Position numbers and translations under genes: made by a program. The notes below the pieces were generated by a model, which did no database searches, was not told where the DNA came from, and saw nothing but the letters and a program-made list of their open reading frames with translations. A DNA stretch of 64,000 bases from Heyndrickxia acidicola (GTDB taxonomy: Bacteria > Bacillota > Bacilli > Bacillales > Bacillaceae_C), in the NCBI RefSeq assembly GCF_001636425.1, contig NZ_KV440953.1:3964001-4028000 (forward strand). Reading direction: 5' to 3'. Shown piece after piece: positions 44,160-52,969 of this stretch (its first letter is position 1; every line of letters begins with the position of its first letter).

Positions 44160-45401
44160 ATGAAGATCCTGCTTGCTACGTTTTGGATTGTTCCGCATGT
44201 AGGGGGGGTATGGAACTATATCAGTCAGCTTAAAAAAAAGCTTGAATCATTAGGAAATGAAGTAGATATACTTGGCTATGGCGAAAAGTATCAATATGTT
44301 TATATTGTCAATGAATTTAGGAAAGTAGAAAGGTCCCAATTGCTTCCTTTAGTGAATGAGAGCTTAGCCACAGATCCTCTAAGGGCCATTCCCAGTGATC
44401 CCATCGTAAAGCACTGTGAATTGGAAAGACGTATTTATGAGCTGGGGGCTGCTTATCTCGGCCTTGAAAAATATGATGTTATTCATACACAGGATGTACT
44501 CTCAACAGCCTGTATAAATCTATTGAATGTCAAAGGGCCGGCATTGGTGACAACATTGCATGGCTGTGTTGCCCATGAAATGAGGCGGCAGCTATCCTCT
44601 TCTCAAACCTCTGAAGAAGTGCGGAGGTACTTTGACGAATTGGAATATACAGGGACCGTATCAGCAGAATGGACCATTGTAGCGAATGAATGGCTTAAGA
44701 AGATTTTAACGGATGAATTCAAGGTACCTGCTGAAAAACTCAGAGTCTATCATTATGGTTATAATGTAGAAGACTTTTTGAGACAAATGAATGAGAAGCC
44801 GGCTGTTCAGCTATTTAAACCGGTTGTTCGCCCGAAGGATAAAAAGGTGATTTTGTATACCGGGAGACTTGTTCAGTTGAAAGGAGTTCATCACCTCATT
44901 GAGGCTCTCAGTTTATTAAAAAAGGTACGGCAGGATTGGGTTTGCTGGATTGTTGGAGAAGGGGAGAAGCGGCTGGAGCTGGAAGCACAGAGCAGAATTC
45001 TCGGGATAGAAGGGGACCTGATTTTTTTGGAAAAACGTGATGACATTCCGCAGCTGCTGGCAAGTTCAGATATTTTCGTTCTGCCGAGCCTCATAGAAAA
45101 TCAGCCTTTATCCGTCATTGAAGCCCAAATTGCAGGGAAGGCTGTTATCGTTAGCGATGCGGGAGGCCTACCGGAAATGGTAAGGCATCAAGTAACCGGA
45201 TTGATTTCAAGAATTGGAGATGAAGCGGAATTATGTCAGCATATCGATTCTCTGTTAAAGGATGATGCTTACCGTCAAAAGCTCGGGAATCAAGCTAGGG
45301 AGTGGGCCTTCCACCACTGGTCACTGGAAGAAGGGGTAAAAAAGGTGTTGGAAGTATATAAAGATGCAGTGGAGAAAAAACGGGCTGAAGCAGCAGAATA
45401 A
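44160..45401 (+). CDS. YtcC-like family 4 glycosyltransferase, copy 1
   Basis: A 413-residue GT-B enzyme: MKILLATFWIVPHVGGVWNY, DVIHTQDVLSTACIN, ALVTTLHGCVAHEMRRQL, VYHYGYNVEDF, LYTGRLVQLKGVHHLIEAL, IFVLPSLIENQPLSVIEAQI (EX7E donor motif). It is close to B. subtilis YtcC, a transferase linked to the spore coat cluster. AAAGGGAGATG precedes ATG. It is about 60 percent alike by eye to the gene at 47244, from which it is separated by a convergent dehydrogenase-like gene. The sugar is unknown. Confidence 0.85.
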   Translation: MKILLATFWIVPHVGGVWNYISQLKKKLESLGNEVDILGYGEKYQYVYIVNEFRKVERSQLLPLVNESLATDPLRAIPSDPIVKHCELERRIYELGAAYLGLEKYDVIHTQDVLSTACINLLNVKGPALVTTLHGCVAHEMRRQLSSSQTSEEVRRYFDELEYTGTVSAEWTIVANEWLKKILTDEFKVPAEKLRVYHYGYNVEDFLRQMNEKPAVQLFKPVVRPKDKKVILYTGRLVQLKGVHHLIEALSLLKKVRQDWVCWIVGEGEKRLELEAQSRILGIEGDLIFLEKRDDIPQLLASSDIFVLPSLIENQPLSVIEAQIAGKAVIVSDAGGLPEMVRHQVTGLISRIGDEAELCQHIDSLLKDDAYRQKLGNQAREWAFHHWSLEEGVKKVLEVYKDAVEKKRAEAAE

Positions 45402-45421
45402 TATAATTCTTTTTATTCTAT

Positions 45422-45452
45422 TAAGAGACTTCGTAATATTGGAGTCTCTTAT
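45422..45452 (+). terminator. Rho-independent terminator
   Basis: TAAGAGACT and AGTCTCTTA around a 12-base loop, then TTTT. Confidence 0.75.
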
Positions 45453-45514
45453 TTTGGATGTTTTTTTTGTCTATGATTCGTTTGTATATCTATTAATCTG
45501 CAAGTACTTCTTTT

Positions 45515-45790
45515 CGCTTCAATCAACTTTGGATTCGTTTCTACTCCTGGCTCTAGCTGAGATATGGTGGAGTACCCCGATCTTCCTGCTGGGTTGATTT
45601 GCGCTGCAGGCACTCGCTTTTCGCGGGGGGGGGGGTTGGGGAGCCTCATCATAGCAAGCTCCTGCGGTGTCCCCCCAAACACGCTGATCCTGCAGGAGTC
45701 TCGTGCCTTCCGCTCCAATCAACCTTTAAGTTAAATTCAAATTGGGAATGTAAATAGATATAGACAGCGTTCTGATCATCCTGCCTGTTC
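45515..45790. repeat. Dispersed GC-rich Bacillus-type repeat with an 11-G tract
   Basis: Same blocks as 34863-35050 (GCGCTGCAGGCACTCGC, AGCCTCATCATAGCAAGCTC, CGCTCCAATCAACCTTTAAG) plus the 5' block CTTTTCGCTTCAATCAAC. A run of 11 G at about 45625-45635 replaces GGGGCGG of the other copy. Confidence 0.75.
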
Positions 45791-45885
45791 TTTTCTGCTC
45801 AAATAAATTTTTAACAGAGACACCATGCTATTATTCTCACCAATTGTTCTTCTCCCTTTTCCCTTTTTAGTTCAAAAATAAAAAA

Positions 45886-45931
45886 GAGGTGACTCAAAAG
45901 GCCGCTTATAACCACCTTTTGAGTCACCCTC
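45886..45931 (-). terminator. Terminator of the dehydrogenase-like gene
   Basis: GGGTGACTCAAAAGG and CTTTTGAGTCACC, with TTTTTTA following on the minus strand. It resembles the stem at 35063-35110. Confidence 0.8.
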
Positions 45932-45944
45932 CATGCCCATAATT

Positions 45945-47123
45945 TTATTCGGAGTCTGGCGTATCGGCCTTTTCGAATAATGCAGGGTTATTGTGTATAT
46001 CATTTATTCTTCTTTCATCCTCTTTTGTATAATCAGCCTTGCTTTTTACACCGCCGTATCCGTCGGCAATGCCGATGATTTGAGTAGGGTTGTTGATTCT
46101 ATCAACGATAATATCACCGGCATTTCCGATTATTCCTCCCGAAACGAAATCAACACCATCCAGGGTTTTCCTCCCCATTATGCAGATGAAGAAGGAATCC
46201 ACTTCATTACTTAAAAAGAGCAGGTTATAGAGAAAAGCGATCCGAACGTCCAATCGATAGCAGGAAGCTCCTTGTTTTAGGGCCTCTTTTATAAAGGAGG
46301 CTTGAAAATTGTTTACTCCGCCATCTATGACGAGAGTGTCCTCTTTTATCAATAATAAGTATTCGGGTCCTACTATATTTTCAGCGGATAAAAAAGAAAT
46401 GATGATGTCAAATGGCTCTTGCTGTTCCGCCAGTTCTTTCATTGCATGGATCTGATGAAGTGTATATTTTGGCAGGATTAAGTTTAACGCTTCTGCTATT
46501 TTTTTTGTCTTGGTGTAGCTCCTTGAATACATACTGACCTTTGCATTTCTTTCCGCCAGCCTTAATGCCGTTTTGGTGCTTAAATTTCCAGAGCCGATCA
46601 CGAGTACGGATTTATTTTCAATTTCATCATTAAAATAGTGCCTGACCAGTAAATCACAGGATTCTATCGTCGCATCATTGGGCTTGCAGGTAATAATCCT
46701 GGATTGTTTTATGATCCTTCTGGCTTCTTCTACAAGAGGGACATGTTGTTTTTGCTCAACATCTATTAAAATATATTCCACTCTACCGTCTATCATCAAA
46801 AGGCATTCCCTTGCCTGGTCCAAGTCTGTTACAAGAAAGTTAATGGCTGTAAACCCGAGGGCCTCTCTCCTTGGCAAAACCCTGAAATCTGATGACTTTT
46901 TTGCCGTCATGCTGATGATAGCTGCCGTTTTGTTTTTTGCACCTTGCAAAAAAGCAAGTTCCTCTTTAACTAGTAATTGGAAATTCGGATGATCATCGAT
47001 AAAAACCACTCCACCGTTTATTAGTTTCCAATGCGATAAGGAGGGAGAATAAAAAAGTCCAATCGCTGTATACAAATTATGTATATTCAATCGTGGTTTT
47101 TTGGTTCTCATTGTCAGGTACAA
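45945..47123 (-). CDS. Rossmann-fold dehydrogenase-like protein of unknown role
   Basis: A 392-residue soluble protein. Residues about 170-215 form a dinucleotide-binding site, SVLVIGSGNLSTKTALRLAE then RNAKVSMYSRS, like shikimate dehydrogenase or glutamyl-tRNA reductase domains. Later NNPTQIIGIADGYGGVKSKA is distinctive but unfamiliar. The N-terminal 150 residues (GLFYSPSLSHWKLINGGVVF) match nothing I know. The start is uncertain: TTG 47123 or ATG 47111, neither with a strong ribosome site. It lies convergent between the two YtcC-like genes, so it may act on the sugar they use. Confidence 0.6.
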   Translation of the reverse strand: MYLTMRTKKPRLNIHNLYTAIGLFYSPSLSHWKLINGGVVFIDDHPNFQLLVKEELAFLQGAKNKTAAIISMTAKKSSDFRVLPRREALGFTAINFLVTDLDQARECLLMIDGRVEYILIDVEQKQHVPLVEEARRIIKQSRIITCKPNDATIESCDLLVRHYFNDEIENKSVLVIGSGNLSTKTALRLAERNAKVSMYSRSYTKTKKIAEALNLILPKYTLHQIHAMKELAEQQEPFDIIISFLSAENIVGPEYLLLIKEDTLVIDGGVNNFQASFIKEALKQGASCYRLDVRIAFLYNLLFLSNEVDSFFICIMGRKTLDGVDFVSGGIIGNAGDIIVDRINNPTQIIGIADGYGGVKSKADYTKEDERRINDIHNNPALFEKADTPDSE

Positions 47124-47243
47124 GGGACTTCTTTTACTTCCAGGAAAAAAATCAGGGACATGTAGGCTAACAGACTATACCAATGCGGGCTCCACTAATA
47201 TGATGGGTTAATGTATAGAGTAAAATAAGAGGGAGATGGAGAG

Positions 47244-48497
47244 ATGAAAATATTACTTGCCACGTATTGGCCTATTCCACATGTTGGGGGAGTATGGCGG
47301 TATATGGAGCAGCTTCAGAAAAAGCTGGAATCCTTAGGGCATGAAGTGGATTTAATGGGGTATGGCGAGGATAACAGCCATGTGTATCTTGTGAACAAGG
47401 ATGAAAAGCTGCAAGATGACCAGCTGCTTCCTTTACTTCGTGCTAAACTCACACCGCAAACCCATCCTGAGATTTATGCCAATAAACTAGTGGAATATAC
47501 CGAGTTCCACCGTTATGTCTATGAGCTTTCTGCTGCTTATTTTGGACTGGATAAATATGATGTCATCCATACACAGGATGTTATTTCTACTGCAAGTATA
47601 GATCGTGTCCGTCCAAAGAAAACCGCATTAGTCGCCACGCTGCATGGTTCTGTTGCCCATGAAATCCGGCACCAATTAACAACCATTCATAAATCCTCCA
47701 ATTCCTATCTTGCGAGGGCTTATTTTGATGAACTTGAAAAAGTGGGTGCCTCCGCTGCGGAAACCACCATTGTTGCAAATCAATGGCTAAAGAATATTTT
47801 AACAAATGAATTCAATGTTCCCTCCAACCTTATTAAAGTGTTCCATTATGGGTTTGATACACAAAGCTTCCTAAAAAGAATAAATGAGGGATCCCCTATA
47901 AAGAGGCCGAAGGATAAAAAGGTCATTCTTTATTCGGGCAGGCTAGTTGAATTAAAAGGCGTCCACCACCTCATAAATGCTCTTGGCAATTTAAAGAAGG
48001 ACCGGAGTGACTGGGTGTGCTGGATTGTAGGTTCTGGTGACCACCAGGCAGAATTGGAGGGACAAAGTAAAGCGCTTGGCCTTGATGAAGATGTGTTCTT
48101 TTTTGGAAAAAGGGATGATGTCCCTAGTTTAATGGCTAAGTCTGATATTTTTGTCCTTACAAGCCTTTTGGAAAATCAGCCTTTAGCGGTCATAGAGGCT
48201 CAAATGGCAGGACTGCCCGCGATCGTCAGCGATGTAGGGGGGCTTCCGGAAATTGTGAAAAACGAGGTAACCGGGATTATTATACCATCAGGGGATGAAG
48301 AGGCATTATACAAGAATCTAAATCAATTACTGGACGACGAACAGCGCAGGAAAAAACTTGGGGCCAATGCGAAACAATGGGCTCAGCAGCACTGGTCCTT
48401 GGATAAAGAGGTTAAAAACGTAGTGGATGTATACAAAAATGCAATTAACCAAAGGGGGAAGAGCAACAGGGATGATACAACTGACAGCATTCATTAA
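47244..48497 (+). CDS. YtcC-like family 4 glycosyltransferase, copy 2
   Basis: A 417-residue GT-B enzyme: MKILLATYWPIPHVGGVWRY, DVIHTQDVISTASID, VATLHGSVAHEIRHQL, LYSGRLVELKGVHHLINAL, IFVLTSLLENQPLAVIEAQM. It is a paralogue of 44160-45401; both start with an almost identical leader, which suggests local duplication. AGAGGGAGATGGAGAG precedes ATG. Its last 26 bases overlap the start of the 50-residue-repeat protein in another frame, so the two are probably co-translated and functionally linked. Confidence 0.86.
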   Translation: MKILLATYWPIPHVGGVWRYMEQLQKKLESLGHEVDLMGYGEDNSHVYLVNKDEKLQDDQLLPLLRAKLTPQTHPEIYANKLVEYTEFHRYVYELSAAYFGLDKYDVIHTQDVISTASIDRVRPKKTALVATLHGSVAHEIRHQLTTIHKSSNSYLARAYFDELEKVGASAAETTIVANQWLKNILTNEFNVPSNLIKVFHYGFDTQSFLKRINEGSPIKRPKDKKVILYSGRLVELKGVHHLINALGNLKKDRSDWVCWIVGSGDHQAELEGQSKALGLDEDVFFFGKRDDVPSLMAKSDIFVLTSLLENQPLAVIEAQMAGLPAIVSDVGGLPEIVKNEVTGIIIPSGDEEALYKNLNQLLDDEQRRKKLGANAKQWAQQHWSLDKEVKNVVDVYKNAINQRGKSNRDDTTDSIH

Positions 48498-49389
48498 AGC
48501 GTTCTTCCTCCGGGCATTATCAACGGTGAAAAAATGGTGGAACAGCCTGTGGAATTGGAGGAAAAACCGCTTAGAAGAAACGGATCCGTCTATTGAAACA
48601 AAAAGGGTAAAGCCATTTACTTTAATTCACTCTGATGCCTATAACTCACTGTTTTTATCGCCGGATACAGAAACGAAGCTGATGGTACACCGTGAAATCT
48701 GGGAACAAATTACGTCTTCCCTGCCGCAGGATTATGTATTGCCCGGTCCGCCATTGAATGAAATGGTCCGATCCATGAGCAGTAAAGGGTATGACAGTTT
48801 GTTTTCAGCATCAGCAGCACATGCTGATTTACTGGTGGACAACAAGGTGTGGAACGCCATTAAACAGTCTTTGCCTTCAGAATATATACTTCCGAATTCT
48901 TCCTCTTTGCTAGTGTTTAAACCGATGAGCGGGGAAACGTACCATCATTTATTCTCATCACCCTTGGAAACCAAGGGCGTGTTTGTCGACAGTCAAATCT
49001 GGGGGAAGATTGCACTTTCATTGCCGGCAAATTACAAAATGCCGAATCAGGAGATTTACGATATCCTTAAGCCAATGAACAGTGATGCCTACCATCATAT
49101 CTTTCCAGGTTCTTATAAAACCCCGTATATATTCGTAGATAACAAGATATGGGAGAAGATAGTCGCCTCATTCCCCCCAGGGTATGAGATACCCAATTCA
49201 TTTATCTTTATCCATTTAAAAAAATATAAAAGCGACCCTTATCATTCCATATTCATAAAACCGGATGTCGGCGCAGCCACATTTATGGATGATCGTATAT
49301 GGGGGCCATTGAAGGCTTCTTTACCAGATGATTACAGAATCCCGCGTCCAGACAGTATACTGAATGCCTCGTGTCCAAATAAAGAGTGA
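48472..49389 (+). CDS. Protein of five exact 50-residue repeats, unknown family
   Basis: A 305-residue protein. An N-terminal amphipathic, Trp-rich stretch (FIKAFFLRALSTVKKWWNSL, about 7-30) may touch the membrane. Then come five repeats with no insertion or deletion: Tyr at 57, 107, 157, 207, 257; Phe at 61, 111, 161, 211, 261; Trp at 77, 127, 177, 227, 277; S(L/F)P at 83-85 and every 50 after; Tyr at 88, 138 and so on; Pro at 91, 141 and so on. Each unit reads roughly Y..(L/I)F.....(V/M)(D/H)..(I/V)W..(I/L)..S(L/F)P..Y.(L/M/I)P. ATG 48472, inside the end of the glycosyltransferase gene. I know no domain like it. Binding a glycan or lipid is a guess. Confidence 0.75.
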   Translation: MIQLTAFIKAFFLRALSTVKKWWNSLWNWRKNRLEETDPSIETKRVKPFTLIHSDAYNSLFLSPDTETKLMVHREIWEQITSSLPQDYVLPGPPLNEMVRSMSSKGYDSLFSASAAHADLLVDNKVWNAIKQSLPSEYILPNSSSLLVFKPMSGETYHHLFSSPLETKGVFVDSQIWGKIALSLPANYKMPNQEIYDILKPMNSDAYHHIFPGSYKTPYIFVDNKIWEKIVASFPPGYEIPNSFIFIHLKKYKSDPYHSIFIKPDVGAATFMDDRIWGPLKASLPDDYRIPRPDSILNASCPNKE

Positions 49390-49695
49390 CGAGGCAGTCC
49401 TCCAAAGGCTTTCAATTACAAATCCATGTCCATTCGACCAAGAAAGGAAAGAGAAGAAGGACGGTAAGGGTCTGATAAAGCTCAATGCTGATATTGACTA
49501 ATTGGTGAATGGAGCAGATACGCAAGACTTTTGATTGGTAAAGCGGGTTAAGGGAGCCCCGCAGGCTAAAATCAACATGAGGCGGCTTCCAATCCGCCCG
49601 TCTGGAGTGGAAATGAACAGGCAAGATGAACAGAGCCTATTGGAAAGAAAAAAGCTGTTTGATTGAGCTAAAAGGGAACCCAGTCGTTTCCTTTA
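49390..49695. other. Intergenic region
   Basis: No gene seen; the minus-strand ORF here has no start signal or protein-like content. Confidence 0.4.
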
Positions 49696-49735
49696 TTTTT
49701 TTGACTACAAACACCAACAAAGTTTACGAAAAAAT
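49696..49735 (+). mobile_element. Right-end fragment of a GGCT-family element
   Basis: CAACAAAGTTTACGAAAAAA then TCC, a slightly decayed right terminus with no matching left end at the usual distance. Confidence 0.5.
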
Positions 49736-49878
49736 CCTCTAATTAAGAAATCAGTACGTATATCATATTTTCATTCCCACTGTTAATTAGCCCTTCCTTT
49801 TTACGTTCCAAGTGCATTTACTAAAGTATGGGACAAAACAGCAGGAATACTTATCAGTGTATTTAAGGAGATGAAAAC

Positions 49879-50505
49879 ATGAGTTTAGAGGAAATAAAAG
49901 GTGAATATGATGCTATTTTTAGCCTGGGGCATCTGTGTTTGGCAGGGCTCCAACTGAAAAAGAATCAGTTAAGACCATTCTCAGGTGTGCTGGATTGGAT
50001 GGGATCCAACTCCTTGCCAGATGTCAACCGTTTACTGAAAAATCGTTTTGCCGGTTTTATGGACTTTAAGAACCTTGCCATAAGAGGATATGCAAATGAG
50101 TATAATCTTCTCGTTGAAGATGAAGTGTATCATATCTTTTCCAACCATGACTTTGCAGCAGACAAAAACACCCTTACCCATCTGGCTGCCTATCCGGAAG
50201 TGAAAGAGAAATTTAACAGGCGGATCAAGCGGTTCTTAGAGAAAATGGAAACAAGTAAGCGTATTCTATTTGTTCGCACGGAAGGATCTTTCGCAGATGT
50301 TTTAGAATTAGAGTCTGTCCTTTCTGATTTAGTAAAACATGATTTTAGGATTTTAGTTGTGAATCATACAAACGTACAAGGGTTGGTTGAAAAAGAGTGG
50401 CCGGTGGAAAGAGTCGCCGTAGTGGAGCTTCCAAACAAGGAGATTTGGGAGGAAAATGACCAGCTTTGGAAAACGATACTGAGTGATGTTCATCTTCGTG
50501 TGTAG
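49879..50505 (+). CDS. DUF1796 family protein (putative papain-like cysteine peptidase), copy 2
   Basis: A 208-residue paralogue of the protein at 35366: YDAIFSLGHLCLAGLQLKKN (Cys kept in SLGHLC), LRPFSGVLDWMGSNSLPDVN, AYPEVKEKFNRRIKRFLEKM, SKRILFVRTEGSFADVLELE. ATG 49879 has TAAGGAGATG upstream. It closes the plus-strand half of the glycan region as copy 1 closes the minus-strand half. The function is not established for the family. Confidence 0.78.
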   Translation: MSLEEIKGEYDAIFSLGHLCLAGLQLKKNQLRPFSGVLDWMGSNSLPDVNRLLKNRFAGFMDFKNLAIRGYANEYNLLVEDEVYHIFSNHDFAADKNTLTHLAAYPEVKEKFNRRIKRFLEKMETSKRILFVRTEGSFADVLELESVLSDLVKHDFRILVVNHTNVQGLVEKEWPVERVAVVELPNKEIWEENDQLWKTILSDVHLRV

Positions 50506-50649
50506 ATGTAATGAAGTCTGCAAATGAAGACATGATCTGTATTCAGAGGAATAAGAATATAAAATGGTCATGTTATAAATTCGTCTTCTCGTCAGCCTTC
50601 TTAACCTATTCAAAAGCTGGATATCTTTTCTTTTACTCATTTTTTTAGT

Positions 50650-50722
50650 GTGAATAATAGTAATAAAGTTTTTGAAAAAGAGCCTTACAATAAAGCTCGT
50701 CTTTCAACGGACGAGTTTTTAT
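50650..50722 (+). terminator. GGCT-element right-end remnant followed by a terminator
   Basis: 50653-50686 reads AATAAAGTTTTTGAAAAAGA then GCC, a decayed element end. 50692-50722 is AAAGCTCGTC, loop, GACGAG, then TTTTTATTTT. Confidence 0.6.
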
Positions 50723-50880
50723 TTTCAAGTTTTTAAAAGGCCTATACGGATAATTGCTTGCTTTTGACTCATTCCTATAAGACATTCATTTTTAAAGAAT
50801 GAGCCAAAAACAAGAGAGGTAAAGCTATTTATAGACTTTAAGACCGATTGAATGGAATAGCAGATGAGCAGGGACGTTTT

Positions 50881-51645
50881 TCATGGGAAAAAGAGTTTTA
50901 AACCGCTGATTAATATGATGATGATCATGATTATCCGCAGCAGCTTAGGAGGCGTTTTTGTGCTCAGTTTACTGCCAATAATCGTTCCAGGAATAGAGCC
51001 GCACAGCAGATTACCTGCCAGTAGATAATTGACATGGCCGCTCCCTATCATAAGGAAACCGGTTACGGTTACGAGAATGAAGGCATGGGCAATATCTGTC
51101 CCTACTATCTCAGCGGATTTTTGGTTGATAAAATAAAAAAGGATAAGCGCAGTGAAGCTGCCAGCTCCTACAGATGTAGCTCCTACAATCATGCCTACTA
51201 TAAATCCCAATCCCATTAGATGGAACCGTTTTTCGTTCAGGCTTCTAAGCCTCCATTTATTTGATTTACCAGGAATCCAAAAGAGCTGGACAGCGGTAAG
51301 AAATGAAAGAAGAACTAAAATGACACCTAAAATGATGGTTACAGTATGTTGATTGTAGTAGGGAGATAACACGGAAAAAACGGCCAAATTAGCTAGGATG
51401 GAGCCGGGAACGCTGCCTAATGCTAGATACTTTACAATCTTAAAGTCCACCGTTCGCTGCTTAACATGCTGGAGGGTACCTGCTAATTTTGTAATAGAGT
51501 TATAGACAAAATCTGTACCAATAGCCATCGAAGGGTTAATGCCGAGAAAAATTAATAAGGGAGTTAAAAGGGATGCTCCCCCTACCCCTGTAAGGCCCAC
51601 CAGACCTCCTACTAAAAAACCCATTAGAACAAACTCTATGCTCAT
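50881..51645 (-). CDS. TauE/SafE-family permease
   Basis: A 254-residue membrane protein with about eight spans in the two-fold TauE/SafE pattern: LVGLTGVGGASLLTPLLIFL near the N-terminus and VGMIVGATSVGAGSFTALIL in the second half, the paired Gly-rich signature loops. The family moves sulfite, sulfate or organosulfur anions across the membrane. It lies 184 bases upstream of, and divergent from, sat-cysC, so sulfate or sulfite handling is likely. The direction of transport cannot be told. The start at 51645 is likely but not strongly marked. Confidence 0.82.
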   Translation of the reverse strand: MSIEFVLMGFLVGGLVGLTGVGGASLLTPLLIFLGINPSMAIGTDFVYNSITKLAGTLQHVKQRTVDFKIVKYLALGSVPGSILANLAVFSVLSPYYNQHTVTIILGVILVLLSFLTAVQLFWIPGKSNKWRLRSLNEKRFHLMGLGFIVGMIVGATSVGAGSFTALILFYFINQKSAEIVGTDIAHAFILVTVTGFLMIGSGHVNYLLAGNLLCGSIPGTIIGSKLSTKTPPKLLRIIMIIIILISGLKLFFP

Positions 51646-51682
51646 AAAAGAAACACCCCAACGTCTTTTGTTTTTTTAACAA

Positions 51683-51773
51683 GCTGTTTTCGTGTAAATG
51701 GCTTCTTTTCGTACAATGGAAAAATCCGTATGTTCGCGGCTTTATGCCAAATAGCAGCAACATGAAAAGACCC
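51683..51773 (+). mobile_element. Short, internally deleted GGCT-family element
   Basis: Left AGCTGTTTTCGTGTAAATGG, right CAGCAACATGAAAAGACCC; only about 90 bp, so most of the interior is lost. Confidence 0.5.
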
Positions 51774-51829
51774 TTAAAAACAGATGTCTATTCACGTCAA
51801 TATTTTTCATAAAGAGAGGTAATGAATCA

Positions 51830-52969
51830 ATGACGATTTCTCCACACGGCGGTAAATTAATAAATGCTTATGATCCCTCCTATTCTATCAACCCCTTACA
51901 CGCATCATTAGAGATTGATGCTTTTACATTGGCCAATTTAGAATGTATTGCGAATGGCGCCTACAGTCCGATAAACGGGTTTATGTCCAAGGGGGATTAC
52001 GAAAGTGTACTTCATCATATGCGGTTGGAAAATGGATTGGTATGGACACTTCCAATAACACTGCCCGTTCCTAAGGACCGAAGTCTTTCTTTTCATACAG
52101 GCGACACCGTAAATCTGATGCATGATGGATGTATTTATGGAGTAATGGAGATAGAGGATCTTTATGAGGCGGACACTGCTCTCGAAGCCCTGCATATTTT
52201 TAAAACAACCGAAACGGATCATCCGGGTGTAAAACGGTTATTTGAACAATCGAATCTTTATGCAGGAGGAATGGTGACCATGATCAGGCTTCCCAAGCGG
52301 GAGGTCTCGGATAAATATTTTCTCACTCCATCGGAGACCAGAAAGGCTTTTAATGACAAAGGCTGGAAAAACATTGTCGCGTTTCAAACGAGAAATCCTA
52401 TTCACCGTGCCCATGAGTATATTCAAAAATCGGCGCTCGAAATTGTGGATGGACTTCTCATACATCCTTTGGTTGGCCAAACAAAGCAGGATGATATTAA
52501 AGCCTCCACCCGGATGAAAAGCTATGAAGCCATTATCAAGCACTATTACTCCGACCAGTACACTATGCTGGCAGCTTTCCCCGCCCCCATGCGGTATGCT
52601 GGGCCAAGAGAAGCAATTCTTCATGCACTCGTAAGAAAAAATTACGGCTGTACCCATTTTGTTGTAGGACGTGACCATGCGGGGGTAGGCAATTATTATG
52701 GGCCTTATGATTCCCAAATCATTTTCCAGTCTTTTTCTGCCCAAGAATTGAAAATTGCCCCTTTGTTTTATGAACATAGTTTTTATTGTAAAAAATGTGC
52801 CGGTATGGCTTCTGTTAAAACCTGTCCTCATAAAGACAGCGATCGGATTATTTTATCCGGAACCAAAGTCAGAGAAATGCTGAAAAACGGCGACCGTCCG
52901 CCAGCTGAATTCAGCCGGCCTGAGGTAATCGATGTTTTAATAGAGGAAATGAGGGGAACCGATGAGTGA
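51830..52969 (+). CDS. sat: Sulfate adenylyltransferase (ATP sulfurylase)
   Basis: A 379-residue monofunctional ATP sulfurylase that turns sulfate and ATP into APS. Seen: [19 protein letters not shown], the active-site motif [11 protein letters not shown] (about 186-196), [28 protein letters not shown] (about 279-289), the [15 protein letters not shown] zinc-ribbon-like loop and [22 protein letters not shown] precedes ATG. Its stop overlaps the cysC start by eight bases. No cysH, cysI or cysJ reductase follows, so here the APS serves PAPS production. Confidence 0.94.
   Translation: MTISPHGGKLINAYDPSYSINPLHASLEIDAFTLANLECIANGAYSPINGFMSKGDYESVLHHMRLENGLVWTLPITLPVPKDRSLSFHTGDTVNLMHDGCIYGVMEIEDLYEADTALEALHIFKTTETDHPGVKRLFEQSNLYAGGMVTMIRLPKREVSDKYFLTPSETRKAFNDKGWKNIVAFQTRNPIHRAHEYIQKSALEIVDGLLIHPLVGQTKQDDIKASTRMKSYEAIIKHYYSDQYTMLAAFPAPMRYAGPREAILHALVRKNYGCTHFVVGRDHAGVGNYYGPYDSQIIFQSFSAQELKIAPLFYEHSFYCKKCAGMASVKTCPHKDSDRIILSGTKVREMLKNGDRPPAEFSRPEVIDVLIEEMRGTDE

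Noticed and set aside
45449-45722. ORFs of 67-89 residues on the minus strand
   Set aside because: They lie in the dispersed GC-rich repeat and arise from its composition.
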